Shown one piece after another: positions 26,577 to 35,734 of a stretch of 64,000 nt of DNA. Made by a program: the position numbers and the translations under genes. The DNA is from Bacteroidales bacterium KHT7 (GTDB lineage Bacteria > Bacteroidota > Bacteroidia > Bacteroidales > Bacteroidaceae), in assembly GCA_900102385.1 (NCBI GenBank), contig FNBQ01000004.1, forward strand, positions 62,001 to 126,000, in the 5' to 3' direction. Within the stretch, counting starts at the first letter, position 1; every line of letters starts with the position of its first letter. A model generated the notes under the pieces. It was not told the origin of the DNA and made no database searches. It worked only from the letters and a program-made list of their open reading frames with translations.

Positions 26577-26749
26577 ATTATATATATTAAGGTGCTTTGT
26601 GGCACAATCTGGCGGCTAATATACAACAAAAATCTTAAATTGTTCCGTTTCAGTCGTATTTTGTTCCGTCTGGGTTTGCTCATCTACCGGATAAAAACCG
26701 TATCTTAGCACCATACAAAATAAAACTAAACTTTTTAAGAATTTATATT

Positions 26750-26836
26750 ATGGATAAGAAGAAATCAATCGAAACATTGGCTTGTAACACAACTTTAATT
26801 AACTCAATAAAAAAACAGAAATATGGAATCAGTTAA
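26750..26836 (+). CDS. Possible 28-residue leader ORF
   Basis: MDKKKSIETLACN... runs 28 codons and ends 14 bases inside the next gene, which could couple translation. A promoter-like TATCTTAG sits near 26700. Too short to support by sequence alone. Confidence 0.25.
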   Translation: MDKKKSIETLACNTTLINSIKKQKYGIS

Positions 26837-27221
26837 AAAAGTCTACGATTTCTTGGAAGATGCCAAGACATTCTATCTTGCCACTATGGATGGCGACCAG
26901 CCGCGTGTACGCCCATACGGAGCGATGTTGTTTTTCGAAGGAAAAATCTACATCATGGCATTCGGAAAGACCAACGCCACACGCCAAATTGCCACAAACA
27001 ACAAGGCTGAAATCTGCGCATTCAAAGGCAGGACGCTACGCATAGAGTGCAACCTTGTAGAAGACAACCGTCCCGAAGTAGGCAAGGCTCTTGTCGACAA
27101 GATGCCTGTGTTGAAACCAGCATTGGGCGAGAACGGCGAAAACGGCGTGATGTACTACCTCGCCAATGCTACAGCCAACTTCTTCAAGATGATGGAGTTG
27201 GACGAGACAATCAAATTCTAA
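26823..27221 (+). CDS. Pyridoxamine 5'-phosphate oxidase-like FMN-binding protein
   Basis: A 132-residue single-domain split-barrel protein: FYLATMDGDQPRVRPYGAMLFFEGKIYIMAFGKTNATRQI (about residues 17-56) is typical of the PNPOx-like flavin-binding family, in which small members reduce or bind flavin or act on quinones and antibiotics. It is too short for a true PdxH. Divergent from an AraC regulator and followed by a small winged-helix gene 12 bases on. Confidence 0.85.
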   Translation: MESVKKVYDFLEDAKTFYLATMDGDQPRVRPYGAMLFFEGKIYIMAFGKTNATRQIATNNKAEICAFKGRTLRIECNLVEDNRPEVGKALVDKMPVLKPALGENGENGVMYYLANATANFFKMMELDETIKF

Positions 27222-27233
27222 TTTGCATACACA

Positions 27234-27404
27234 ATGAAAGAACAAGTATTACAGGCCATGCGCAACGCAGGCAAGCCTGTTTCGGCAGGCGATGTGACCA
27301 AGGCTCTTGGAGCCGACCGCAAGGAAGTGGACAAGGCTTTCGCCGAACTGAAGAAGGAAGGCGCAATTGTCTCGCCCGTGCGATGCAAGTGGCAGCCAGC
27401 ATAA
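27234..27404 (+). CDS. Small winged-helix protein (56 residues)
   Basis: A short gene whose product reads MKEQVLQAMRNAGKPVSAG, then DVTKALGADRKEVDKAFAEL and a Pro-rich tail. The pattern of helix, AGDVTKALG turn, second helix, then a beta hairpin (KKEGAIVSPVRCKWQP) is a minimal winged helix. It follows the PNPOx-like gene by 12 bases and precedes the glutathione peroxidase gene by 98. It could be a DNA-binding partner of this stress cluster; target unknown. Confidence 0.75.
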   Translation: MKEQVLQAMRNAGKPVSAGDVTKALGADRKEVDKAFAELKKEGAIVSPVRCKWQPA

Positions 27405-27502
27405 ACAGACAGCAAGGAGAGCTTCGGCTCTCTTTGCTTTCTGCAAAGCAGCAGAAGTCGGCACAAAACGTCCAAAAAGGAATCTACAAACAAATAAAAC
27501 AG

Positions 27503-28126
27503 ATGAAACGTTTTTTAACCGTCATGATGGCAGCAATATGTCTGCTGTCGTGCAAAAGTAACACAAGCGATATGAGTACAATTTATGATTTCAAAGCACT
27601 CTCAAACAAGGGCAAGGAAGTAAACTTCGCCGACTATAAAGGCAAAGTTCTGCTAATAGTCAACACAGCCTCAAAATGCGGCTTCACACCTCAGTACGAC
27701 GGTCTGGAGGCTCTTTACCAGAAGTACAAAGACCAAGGGCTCGTAGTCATCGGCTTTCCTTGCGACCAGTTCGGACATCAAGAGCCGGGCAACGACGAAC
27801 AGATTGAGGAATTCTGCCGCATAAACCACGGCGTAACATTCCCACTTATGTCGAAAATAGAAGTCAACGGCGAGAATGAGCACCCTATATACAAATGGCT
27901 GAAGAGTCAGGCTGGATTCGCCGGATTCGACCCGGAGCACAAGCTCACAAAGGTTCTTGACGAGATGTTTACAAAGGCTGACAAAGACTATGCTTCGAAG
28001 CCAGACATAAAATGGAATTTCACCAAGTTTCTGATAAGCCGCGAGGGAAAGGTTGTATGTCGCTTTGAGCCAACAACCGAGCCGCAAGGAATGGAAGAAA
28101 GCATAGAAAAGGAGCTTGGCAAGTAA
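27503..28126 (+). CDS. Glutathione peroxidase-family lipoprotein
   Basis: A 207-residue protein with a lipoprotein signal (MKRFLTVMMAAICLLSC). The thiol-peroxidase core begins TIYDFKALSNKGKEVNF; the active-site block is VNTASKCGFTPQYDGLEALY, with Cys replacing selenocysteine, and a second motif GFPCDQFGHQEPG holds the Gln of the catalytic triad; a later WNFTKF supplies the Trp and Asn. It should reduce peroxides using thioredoxin-like donors. The lipid anchor places it in the cell envelope. It is the last gene of the AraC-linked cluster. Confidence 0.92.
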   Translation: MKRFLTVMMAAICLLSCKSNTSDMSTIYDFKALSNKGKEVNFADYKGKVLLIVNTASKCGFTPQYDGLEALYQKYKDQGLVVIGFPCDQFGHQEPGNDEQIEEFCRINHGVTFPLMSKIEVNGENEHPIYKWLKSQAGFAGFDPEHKLTKVLDEMFTKADKDYASKPDIKWNFTKFLISREGKVVCRFEPTTEPQGMEESIEKELGK

Positions 28127-28140
28127 AACCGAATTTGTAT

Positions 28141-28270
28141 CACACAAAAAGGTTGCCGAGGTTAAGCTGGAGGGCGTTAAGAATATCTCGAACAACAAAT
28201 AAACCTGGCTTTTGCCGAGAAACGAAGAAACAGAAAATCTCACAAACGGATTTTCTGTTTCTTCGTTTTT
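28141..28270 (+). pseudogene. Remnant duplicate of the GH2 gene 3' end with its terminator
   Basis: This 130-bp stretch aligns without gaps to 25471-25600 (roughly 85-87% identical by eye). It covers the final ~20 codons of GH2 (GRVAEVKLEG-like reading ending NISNNK), the stop codon and the terminator stem. It directly follows the glutathione peroxidase gene and ends at hsdR, so it marks a duplication or recombination junction and now may serve as terminator. Confidence 0.85.
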
Positions 28271-28272
28271 AT
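28225..28272. terminator. Terminator hairpin shared by gpx and hsdR ends
   Basis: AAGAAACAGAAAATC with GATTTTCTGTTTCTT stem; lies between the converging ends of the peroxidase gene and hsdR. Confidence 0.7.
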
Positions 28273-28274
28273 TT

Positions 28275-31200
28275 CTATGCCACCCAACCATTTCCTTGAA
28301 CTGCCATATCTACAAAATGGTTAAGAAGAAGATTGGTTTTGTCAGCAAAGGCAATGCGGTCATAACATTCGGGGAGGTCATTGTTAAGAGATTTCTGTAT
28401 TAGGGTAAACACCTTTGTCTTTGGTTGCTCATCCTTATACCAATCAACCACCATCAGTCTGTCTTTCTCCTCCATTAGTTTGTTATACAGATTCTTAGAG
28501 GCAAGAATAACCTTTTGTTCTTCATCCTTGGTTAGTTTCCTGCCTTGGATAAGGAGGTCAAATATTTCCAGTTCTTCCTCCTTCAAGTCCATTTCTGTTG
28601 AACGAGCCTGTTCTTTCTTTAAGTCTGCAATCAGTTGCAGCAACTTCTCATAGTAATCCTCATTCTCACTACCACCAGCATTATATCTGTCTATAATATT
28701 TCTGTATCGCTGTGAGAATGCCACTCTGGTACAATTCTTATTGATTAGCTGCTCCAGAGTCTTTTCTATAAAAGTACGGAGGTCATCTATCTCCATAGAC
28801 TTGTATGGAGTAGTTTTTATCTCCTTTCTTATACTTTCAATATCAAGTTTGCTCAAGTCAATAACCTTGCCTTGGCGTATGCCATATTTAACTTGGTCTT
28901 CTGCCACCATTGCAGTAACACTGTTATCCAGAGTTTTTGCCATACTTAACTTGGCACGGTTAAGTTTCTCATCGTCTATTCTATTGCAGAACAATCCATT
29001 GAGATAGTCTAACGGAGAGAACTTTTCATTGTACCATCCACGCTCAAAGATTTCTGGTTTTGAGGCATCATACAGATTTATCAGCAGATTAGTCATAACC
29101 ATAAATCTGTCCTTCCATTCATCTTTTTCCAAAATCCTGTTGTATGCCACACGCAACAACTCCAGTTTGTCAAGAGTGTCCCCACCATCAATGATTTTAT
29201 CCAGATTGATGTCAAGCTGCCTTAGGAATATATCACATTCTACGATGCACTTATCTATGTTATCTATCAACTGTTCTATGTCCTTGGCAGGATAGTCGGC
29301 ATTATCATCACCTGTTGAGGCATAGTCTGACAACGCCTGCTGCATATATTTGAACACATTTACATAGTCAACCACAATACCGCAAGGCTTACCCGGGAAC
29401 ACCCTGTTTGCTCTTGCTATAGCCTGCATCAGGGTGTGTCCCTTCATTGGTTTGTCAAGGTATAGTGTAGAGAGCGACGGCACATCAAAACCTGTGAGCC
29501 ACATAGCACAAACAAAGACCAGACACAGTGGGTCGTCCTTATCTTTAAATCTGTCCTCTATATCCTTGCCCTCTGGTGAGATATCATTCATCTTCTTTCT
29601 GTGAGAAAGGATATCAAGTCCTTGTTCTTTGAACTTCTCAACTTCTTCAGCATCCTCGCTTATGATAACAGCCATTTCCACTTTGTTCATATAGTCCAAT
29701 CTGGCTGTTTTTTCATCATACTCTTCTTTGGTCTTGGCATCATTACGTTCTTTCATCAATGCTTTCTTTTCCTCTGCCCAATAATGCTGAACCTTATCAT
29801 ACATCTTAACCGTGGTGTACTTATCCACACTCACAACCATTCCTTTTCCAAGGAAACCTCTTCTTGGAAAATGATGCGCAATGTCTTGCGCTATCCTGTC
29901 AAGACGTTCGTCACGCTTTATTACCTCCAATATTCTGGCTCCTGAGTTTTCCAACAGTTCTTTTTCCCTGTCATTTAGTTCCTCATCTTCAACAATCTTG
30001 TCGAGGTCGGTATCAAGCCAGTTGTTCTCAAGTCCCACCTCTGGAACTCTACGGCTATAAAACAAAGGAACAGTACTGCCGTCTTCTATTGCCTGAGCAA
30101 AGTTATATTCAGACACATAGTTGCCAAACCACTGGTTGGTCAATCGTTTTGCTCCCAGCAATGGAGTACCAGTAAAGGCTATATAGTTGGCATTTGGCAG
30201 ACCTGTGTGCATATTCTCTGCCAATTGCTTGTATTGAGTTCTATGAGCCTCATCGACCAGCACAAAGATGTCATTACGCTCTGATAGAATTGGGTACTTT
30301 TCAGTCTTATCATACTGGAACTTATGTATAAGAGTAAAGACCATAGGCTTGTTGCTACCAAGAAACTCACGCAACTGCGCAGCATTCTTAGGCTGACATT
30401 CTTCCTTATCACCTATCACCTCGGTACGCACAAAGGTCTTATGTATCTGTGTGTCAAGGTCATCTCGGTCTGTTATGATAAGGAATGTGAAGTTGCCATG
30501 CAACTTACGTTTCATCTTCCTCACAAACATCACCATGCTATAACCCTTGCCCGAACCTTGTGTATGCCAGAATACGCCAAGCTTACCTTTCAGTTCCTCT
30601 CTGCGCTCCACACTCTTCATCAGATTATTAACACCAAGATACTGATGGTTCTTGGCAATAATCTTGATGCGCTTGTTATCAAAAAAGATGAAATTCTCTA
30701 TATAGTCGAGCAAACGTTCTTTTTTGAACAGACCATCAATAAGGTTTGTTATAGACAGACCATACTCTGCAATATGGTCTCTATCCAGCTTCTCTTTCTC
30801 GTCATCCACCCTAAGCCATTCAAAGAAGAATTCATATCCAGCATTCCAAGCACCAAGCTTTGTCTGTAATCCATTGGAGAGCACACAAATCTGGTTAAGT
30901 GCAAAGATGTTTGGTATATCCTTTCTGTAACTAACAAGGTTCTTATTGTACGACTCCTCTACCTTTACAGTGGAGTTCTTTAGCTCAATGAACACCACGG
31001 GCAAACCATTTACAAACAACAGCACATCAGGTCTGCGATAACGGAATCTGCCTTTTATCCACATCTGATTGACACAATGGAAGTCATTGCTATCCACATT
31101 GTCAAAGTCTATTAGTTTGACAATATCAAAATCTTCCTTGCCGTTCTTCCTAACCTTTACCTTTACCCCATTGCGAATCTGGTTGTAGAACTTATAGTTA

Positions 31201-31481
31201 GTGTCGACCATATCTGTGGCAGTATAGTCTTTTCTGAAATCACGCACTATGCCCTTTAATATCTCAGCATCAATCTGTGGATTGATACGTTTCAAGGCAC
31301 TAAAGAACACTTCTGGCAGTATGCACTCTGAGGGGTTGGCACGACCAGTTTTACTGACATCATCCTGTGCAGCCACACTTGGGTCACACTCAATGCGTTT
31401 CCATCCATACTCTATCTGAGAGAGTCGGTTACAGATAGCCTGCTCTATTTTGTCTTCGCTTATGAATGATTTCATATTCAT
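28275..31481 (-). CDS. hsdR: Type I restriction enzyme, R subunit
   Basis: A full-length 1068-residue HsdR. The N-terminal nuclease domain has RPDVLLFVNGLPVVFIELKNS (about residues 155-175, the D...ExK site). The translocase has Walker A GSGKG within FWHTQGSGKGYSMVMF (about 331-346) and DEAH within VLVDEAHRTQY. Helicase motifs such as AFTGTPLL and a C-terminal helical part are present. It cuts unmodified DNA away from the recognition site after ATP-driven translocation. It is last in the minus-strand order hsdM, hsdS, fic, hsdR, separated from fic by 252 bp containing hairpins and repeats. Confidence 0.96.
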   Translation of the reverse strand: MNMKSFISEDKIEQAICNRLSQIEYGWKRIECDPSVAAQDDVSKTGRANPSECILPEVFFSALKRINPQIDAEILKGIVRDFRKDYTATDMVDTNYKFYNQIRNGVKVKVRKNGKEDFDIVKLIDFDNVDSNDFHCVNQMWIKGRFRYRRPDVLLFVNGLPVVFIELKNSTVKVEESYNKNLVSYRKDIPNIFALNQICVLSNGLQTKLGAWNAGYEFFFEWLRVDDEKEKLDRDHIAEYGLSITNLIDGLFKKERLLDYIENFIFFDNKRIKIIAKNHQYLGVNNLMKSVERREELKGKLGVFWHTQGSGKGYSMVMFVRKMKRKLHGNFTFLIITDRDDLDTQIHKTFVRTEVIGDKEECQPKNAAQLREFLGSNKPMVFTLIHKFQYDKTEKYPILSERNDIFVLVDEAHRTQYKQLAENMHTGLPNANYIAFTGTPLLGAKRLTNQWFGNYVSEYNFAQAIEDGSTVPLFYSRRVPEVGLENNWLDTDLDKIVEDEELNDREKELLENSGARILEVIKRDERLDRIAQDIAHHFPRRGFLGKGMVVSVDKYTTVKMYDKVQHYWAEEKKALMKERNDAKTKEEYDEKTARLDYMNKVEMAVIISEDAEEVEKFKEQGLDILSHRKKMNDISPEGKDIEDRFKDKDDPLCLVFVCAMWLTGFDVPSLSTLYLDKPMKGHTLMQAIARANRVFPGKPCGIVVDYVNVFKYMQQALSDYASTGDDNADYPAKDIEQLIDNIDKCIVECDIFLRQLDINLDKIIDGGDTLDKLELLRVAYNRILEKDEWKDRFMVMTNLLINLYDASKPEIFERGWYNEKFSPLDYLNGLFCNRIDDEKLNRAKLSMAKTLDNSVTAMVAEDQVKYGIRQGKVIDLSKLDIESIRKEIKTTPYKSMEIDDLRTFIEKTLEQLINKNCTRVAFSQRYRNIIDRYNAGGSENEDYYEKLLQLIADLKKEQARSTEMDLKEEELEIFDLLIQGRKLTKDEEQKVILASKNLYNKLMEEKDRLMVVDWYKDEQPKTKVFTLIQKSLNNDLPECYDRIAFADKTNLLLNHFVDMAVQGNGWVA

Positions 31482-31562
31482 ACCCTATTTTAAAGTTCAA
31501 CACATTAGTTCTGATATTAGGAATACTAATCAAAATCCTTTTAAGAGTATATCTACTTACAG

Positions 31563-31644
31563 AACATGTCCATTAAATGGCATTTTATTGACCATGTCTT
31601 GACAACGTGTCCATAAAAAGGCGTTTTGTTGACCACGTCTTAAC
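31563..31644. repeat. Two 41-bp tandem repeats between hsdR and fic
   Basis: 31563-31603 and 31604-31644 agree at about 34 of 41 positions. Each unit is flanked by a short inverted pair (ACATG...CATGT and ACGTG...CACGT). They lie in the promoter-side region of hsdR. Confidence 0.75.
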
Positions 31645-31648
31645 TCTT

Positions 31649-31719
31649 ATGAGTAAAAATCCCTGTTTTTTACCCATGAAGTACATAACGTGTTAAGAAA
31701 AATGTATTTTTTTAACACG
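31649..31719. promoter_or_regulatory. Two consecutive inverted repeats downstream of fic
   Basis: First stem ATGAGTAAAAA/TTTTTACCCAT (31649-31677, one mismatch); second stem CGTGTTAAGAAAAA/TTTTTTTAACACG (31689-31719) with a 4-base loop. AACGTGT recurs at 31604 and 31687 and CACGTGTT at the end of fic, suggesting a shared binding motif or transcript processing. Confidence 0.6.
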
Positions 31720-31733
31720 ACAAAACTCACGTG

Positions 31734-32849
31734 TTATATTTTTTCATTTTCTTTAACATGACCTTGATTTATGAACAACTGACACAATGCGTCATTTATA
31801 TAATAATTATCTTTCCCTATTTTCATTTTAGACAATAAGCCTTCATCTACAATCATATCAAGATACTTACTTGCCGTTTGGCGTGTCACCATCATATCAT
31901 TTTCCACAAATTCAATCTTTGTATACGGATGTCTGAACAAATTATTAAGCAAATCATGCTTATATTTGTTCCCCAAAATTGCTTTTAATCGGAATTTGAA
32001 CTCTGTCATTAATGACGAAATGGCTTTTATCAAAACGATAGTATCTTCTGCCGTTTCCTCTATGCCATTTATTACAAACAAAATCCATTCCTCCCATTCT
32101 TTAGAGTTGTCCCCTTCCTTATCTCTAATTGCCTGAATGAGTTGATAATATCGTTCCTTATTATGGGTTATATATCGACTGAGATAAAGAATAGGAAGGT
32201 CAAGCAAATCATTTGTAATCAGCATTAAGATATTGATGATACGTCCAGTTCTGCCATTACCATCAAAGAACGGATGAATGCTTTCAAACTGATGATGAAC
32301 AATTGCAAGTTTAATCAATGGGTCAATATCTGACAGAGTTTCATTATTGATGAACTCTTCCAAATTGCTCATCAATTTCACAATCTCGTCATATTCCTGC
32401 GGTGGTGTATATACAACCTCGCCAAGGTTATTCTTTAACAAAGTACCCGGAACAGTACGGAATCCTGCACGGTTAGACTCCAGTTCCGATTGGATTCTCT
32501 GGATGATATTACATGTAAGCAATTTATGTTCCTTTACCAATTCAAAACCAGTCTGCATTGCGCGACGATAATTCATCACCTCTTTGTCGGCGGCTTTAAT
32601 TATACTATCTTTGAGGTTAAGGTCTGCTTTATAAAGGTCATCTTGGGTAGTAACGATATTCTCCACCTCGCTACTGTCCTTTGCCTCTTGCAAAGTGAGA
32701 GTACTTATCAATATGTTCTCGTTGGGTATGGTAAGAGCCACACCCTTGAGTTCTGCCAACTTTTTGTTTGCACTAATTAGTTGCCGCATTACTTCCTTTG
32801 TCTCCAAGTCATAGACAAGAGGCAAGGTTGGTATATTGTAGTTACTCAT
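31734..32849 (-). CDS. Fic family protein in the type I RM operon
   Basis: A 371-residue Fic protein. The catalytic loop HPFFDGNGRTGR (about residues 196-207) is intact, so nucleotide transfer (usually AMP) to a target protein is expected. The N-terminal Fic_N-type region carries an (S/T)xxxE(G/N) inhibitory motif, Ser59...Glu63-Asn64, typical of self-inhibited class II enzymes. A C-terminal winged helix (VTRQTASKYLDMIVDEG, about 320-340) suggests DNA binding. The start is 12 bases from hsdS. Known in type I RM operons of other bacteria, but its role there is not settled. Confidence 0.92.
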   Translation of the reverse strand: MSNYNIPTLPLVYDLETKEVMRQLISANKKLAELKGVALTIPNENILISTLTLQEAKDSSEVENIVTTQDDLYKADLNLKDSIIKAADKEVMNYRRAMQTGFELVKEHKLLTCNIIQRIQSELESNRAGFRTVPGTLLKNNLGEVVYTPPQEYDEIVKLMSNLEEFINNETLSDIDPLIKLAIVHHQFESIHPFFDGNGRTGRIINILMLITNDLLDLPILYLSRYITHNKERYYQLIQAIRDKEGDNSKEWEEWILFVINGIEETAEDTIVLIKAISSLMTEFKFRLKAILGNKYKHDLLNNLFRHPYTKIEFVENDMMVTRQTASKYLDMIVDEGLLSKMKIGKDNYYINDALCQLFINQGHVKENEKI

Positions 32850-32860
32850 TTTTGTTCTTT

Positions 32861-33997
32861 TTAAGGTTTAACTTCCAGTTTACCACTCATCAAGCGAGGA
32901 AGAAGAAGGTCACGCTGACGAATAAGGATTTGATTTATTTTATGCAGATATCTCTTCTGTTCAATTATCGGATTAATTCTTTCTCCAAAAGCAAATAACA
33001 CATTTTTTTCAGGAACAAGTATTTTGTATCTACGCATAAAAGTCAAACCAACAAATTGCTGTGATGCGCCATTTGTCTGAGTTGAAAACACATTTTGCAT
33101 AGAATCGCTCATCATCCAATAATAGAGATATGCAGTTTTTAAAATGTCGTTAGGTTTAAAGATAATAACATTCTTAACACTGAATTCACGATCATAATCT
33201 ACTATACAGCATTTACCAACAGTACCAATATTACTAAAAAGAATGTCTCCTGTTGAAAGTCCACTTCGTCTTTTAATACTTTCGTGGTCTTCAAAACTTA
33301 TACAGTATGCCTCATCAAAATCAACAAATCCATTTGAGATACATTTACCCGTTATTAACGGGACACCATCATCAACAGGTTTAGGCGTGTCATGCGTTCC
33401 ATCTGTTACGTTACAGAACTCTGCCATTCTTTTAACTCCCCATCCCTTTGGCATACCATTCTCCATTTTCACATTCTCATGTCCAGGGAAACGGAAACGC
33501 ACAAACCATTCCTTGTAGAGATTCTCTGCCATCTGTTCCAACAACTTAATACGCTTTGTATTGTTCTCAATCAAAGAGTCATAAGCAGAAAGAATAGAGG
33601 CAATCTTTTGCTGAACAGGCAAAGATGGCAAGAAAACCTTAATTGAGTTATAGGTCTTTTGCGTCATACTTGGAATACTTGCTCCCGTATCGAAACCAGA
33701 CAGGTCAAGATTTTTCAAATAACAGAAAATATAAAATGGGTCGAATTGATCTTGTTTAATGATAGAATAGAAACAAGTATCAACCGTCCAAAACTTTCCC
33801 TTATCAAAATATTGAATGTTTGAGAGAGTGCCTTTTCGGGGCAACAAAACACTTGGTTTGTCATATAGAAAAGAATCAACAGAACACATATATCCCCCAC
33901 TTCCAAAGACAGGAACATTCCCATATTGAAGATGTTTATAATCCTTACCATTCTTTATTGTAAGAACTTCTGATAATCTATATCTTTTAGTTTTCAT
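32861..33997 (-). CDS. hsdS: Type I RM specificity subunit
   Basis: A 378-residue HsdS with two target-recognition domains separated by conserved helical spacers. TRD1 is about residues 1-130, followed by the spacer LPVQQKIASILSAYDSLIENNTKRIKLLEQMAENLYKEWF (about 133-172), which is the usual HsdS central coiled coil. TRD2 is about 180-310 and the second spacer (RYLHKINQILIRQRDLLLPRLMSGKL) ends the protein. It sets the recognition sequence of the complex. It starts 7 bases after hsdM ends and is 12 bases before fic. No truncated second hsdS or inversion sites are visible. Confidence 0.94.
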   Translation of the reverse strand: MKTKRYRLSEVLTIKNGKDYKHLQYGNVPVFGSGGYMCSVDSFLYDKPSVLLPRKGTLSNIQYFDKGKFWTVDTCFYSIIKQDQFDPFYIFCYLKNLDLSGFDTGASIPSMTQKTYNSIKVFLPSLPVQQKIASILSAYDSLIENNTKRIKLLEQMAENLYKEWFVRFRFPGHENVKMENGMPKGWGVKRMAEFCNVTDGTHDTPKPVDDGVPLITGKCISNGFVDFDEAYCISFEDHESIKRRSGLSTGDILFSNIGTVGKCCIVDYDREFSVKNVIIFKPNDILKTAYLYYWMMSDSMQNVFSTQTNGASQQFVGLTFMRRYKILVPEKNVLFAFGERINPIIEQKRYLHKINQILIRQRDLLLPRLMSGKLEVKP

Positions 33998-34003
33998 AAA
34001 ACA

Positions 34004-35734
34004 TCACTCCCCCCACAACTCTTTAAGATTTTCACTTATCTGTTTTGCAAGTTCTTCTGCTTCTACATTAAGGGTAGAGAAATCTGCATTAAGTCCCTTC
34101 ATGGTTTCCTTAAACTCATCCTCTGTCATACCATCATCTTCAATGACAACACCAACATAACGACCTGCATTGAGGCTGTAATCATTATCTATGATTCCAT
34201 CCTCACCTTCAAGTTTGGCTACCTTACAGAGACCTATAACATCTTGGTACTTACCATCAGACCAACGTTCCAAAAGCCAGTCAATCTGCTCTTGCCAATA
34301 GTCCTTTGTCTTGACTTCCTTATCATCAGAGGTAGATGGAGCATTCTGTTTTTCTTTCTTGTATTCATCCACCAATGCCCAGAAAGCATCACTATCACCT
34401 TCATATAGTCTGCTGATGATACCAAGGTTCTTGATTTGTTCTTCTGAGAACTTTCTATGTGCTCTATCCACTTGGGTGAATACATTACGGGCATCAATGA
34501 AAAGAATCTCATCACGATTTGTTCTTTTCTTGTTGAAGAACCAAAGTGTAGCAGGAAGGGTAACAGTAGAGAACATATTGCTTGGCAATGTCACCATCTG
34601 GCTGATGATGCCATCCTCTATCATCTTCTTCCTTATCTCCAACTCACTACCACTTGCATCACTTGCAGAATTTGCCATAACAAGAGCAGCCTTGCCATTG
34701 GCATTTAGGGCAGTAGCAAAGTAACCAATCCACAGATAGTTGGCATTTGGTACAGTTTCTCTCTTGTCCGACGATTTCTTACCCGACTTTGTCTTGTTTC
34801 GTGGCACACCGTATGTATTGAAGCGTGCATCATCAATAACCTTTTCTAACACGACCTCATCTACATTGAAAGGAGGATTAGCCATAACATAGTCAAACTG
34901 TCCAAAGGCACTATAAGGGTCGCTATAAAAAGAGTTTGCCTCAGTAATATCACCTCTGACATTGTTAAGAAGAAGGTTCATCTTTGCCAACTTCACAGTA
35001 TCAGGTTCTTTCTCCACACCATAGCAACGGAATTGCATCATCTGATCGTTGGTAGCATTGTGTCTGTGCATATATCTGGCAGCCTGCACAAACATACCTC
35101 CAGAACCACAAGCAGGATCAAGGAATTTCTTATCACCAGTAGTAGGTTGAAGAACCTCTACCATATACTGAACAACAGTAGCAGGAGTATAGAATGCTCC
35201 TCCACCCTGACCTTCTGCAAGGGCAAAGTTTCCAAGGAAGTATTCGTATATCTGACCAAAGAGGTCAATGCTGATGTCTTCTGGAATATCCTTGAAAACA
35301 CGCACAATCCTACTCAGCAACTCAGGTTCTTCTTCTGGCACTAACTGACCATATACTTCCTTTGGCAGCACACCATCCATTCGAGGGTTCTCACTCTCGA
35401 TAGCCTCCATTGCATTTTTTACCAACAATGCCTTGTTAGCATCATCTGGTGCATCATTGATATAGTCAAAATAGGCACACTCTGGCAAGAAGAAGCCACA
35501 CTTCTCCACAGCAACATCCTTGTAATCACGCTCCATACGTGTACCTTTATACTGATTGTACTCAGCATCAATCTCTGCTTTATGCTGCTTGAAAAGGACA
35601 TCAGCATAACGGAGGAATATAAGACCAAGGATAGGCTGACCATATTTGTTGGCAGCAAGATGAGCACCTGCACGGAGCATATCAGCAGAGTGCCAGAGTC
35701 TGTCTTTGAGGTTTTTGAGTTCTATATCTGTCAT
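34004..35734 (-). CDS. hsdM: Type I RM methyltransferase subunit
   Basis: A 576-residue HsdM. The N-terminal helical domain (DRLWHSADMLRAGAHLAANKYGQPILGLIFLRYAD) binds HsdS. Motif I is FLDPACGSGGMF (about residues 198-209) and the catalytic motif IV is NPPF (within VMANPPFNVDEV), marking an N6-adenine methyltransferase. Full length. First gene of the operon, so the promoter should lie in 35735-36027. Confidence 0.97.
   Translation of the reverse strand: MTDIELKNLKDRLWHSADMLRAGAHLAANKYGQPILGLIFLRYADVLFKQHKAEIDAEYNQYKGTRMERDYKDVAVEKCGFFLPECAYFDYINDAPDDANKALLVKNAMEAIESENPRMDGVLPKEVYGQLVPEEEPELLSRIVRVFKDIPEDISIDLFGQIYEYFLGNFALAEGQGGGAFYTPATVVQYMVEVLQPTTGDKKFLDPACGSGGMFVQAARYMHRHNATNDQMMQFRCYGVEKEPDTVKLAKMNLLLNNVRGDITEANSFYSDPYSAFGQFDYVMANPPFNVDEVVLEKVIDDARFNTYGVPRNKTKSGKKSSDKRETVPNANYLWIGYFATALNANGKAALVMANSASDASGSELEIRKKMIEDGIISQMVTLPSNMFSTVTLPATLWFFNKKRTNRDEILFIDARNVFTQVDRAHRKFSEEQIKNLGIISRLYEGDSDAFWALVDEYKKEKQNAPSTSDDKEVKTKDYWQEQIDWLLERWSDGKYQDVIGLCKVAKLEGEDGIIDNDYSLNAGRYVGVVIEDDGMTEDEFKETMKGLNADFSTLNVEAEELAKQISENLKELWGE

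Noticed and set aside
32861-33997. Phase-variable hsdS shufflon
   Set aside because: Only one hsdS gene, no silent partial copies, no recombinase gene and no inverted crossover sites were seen nearby.
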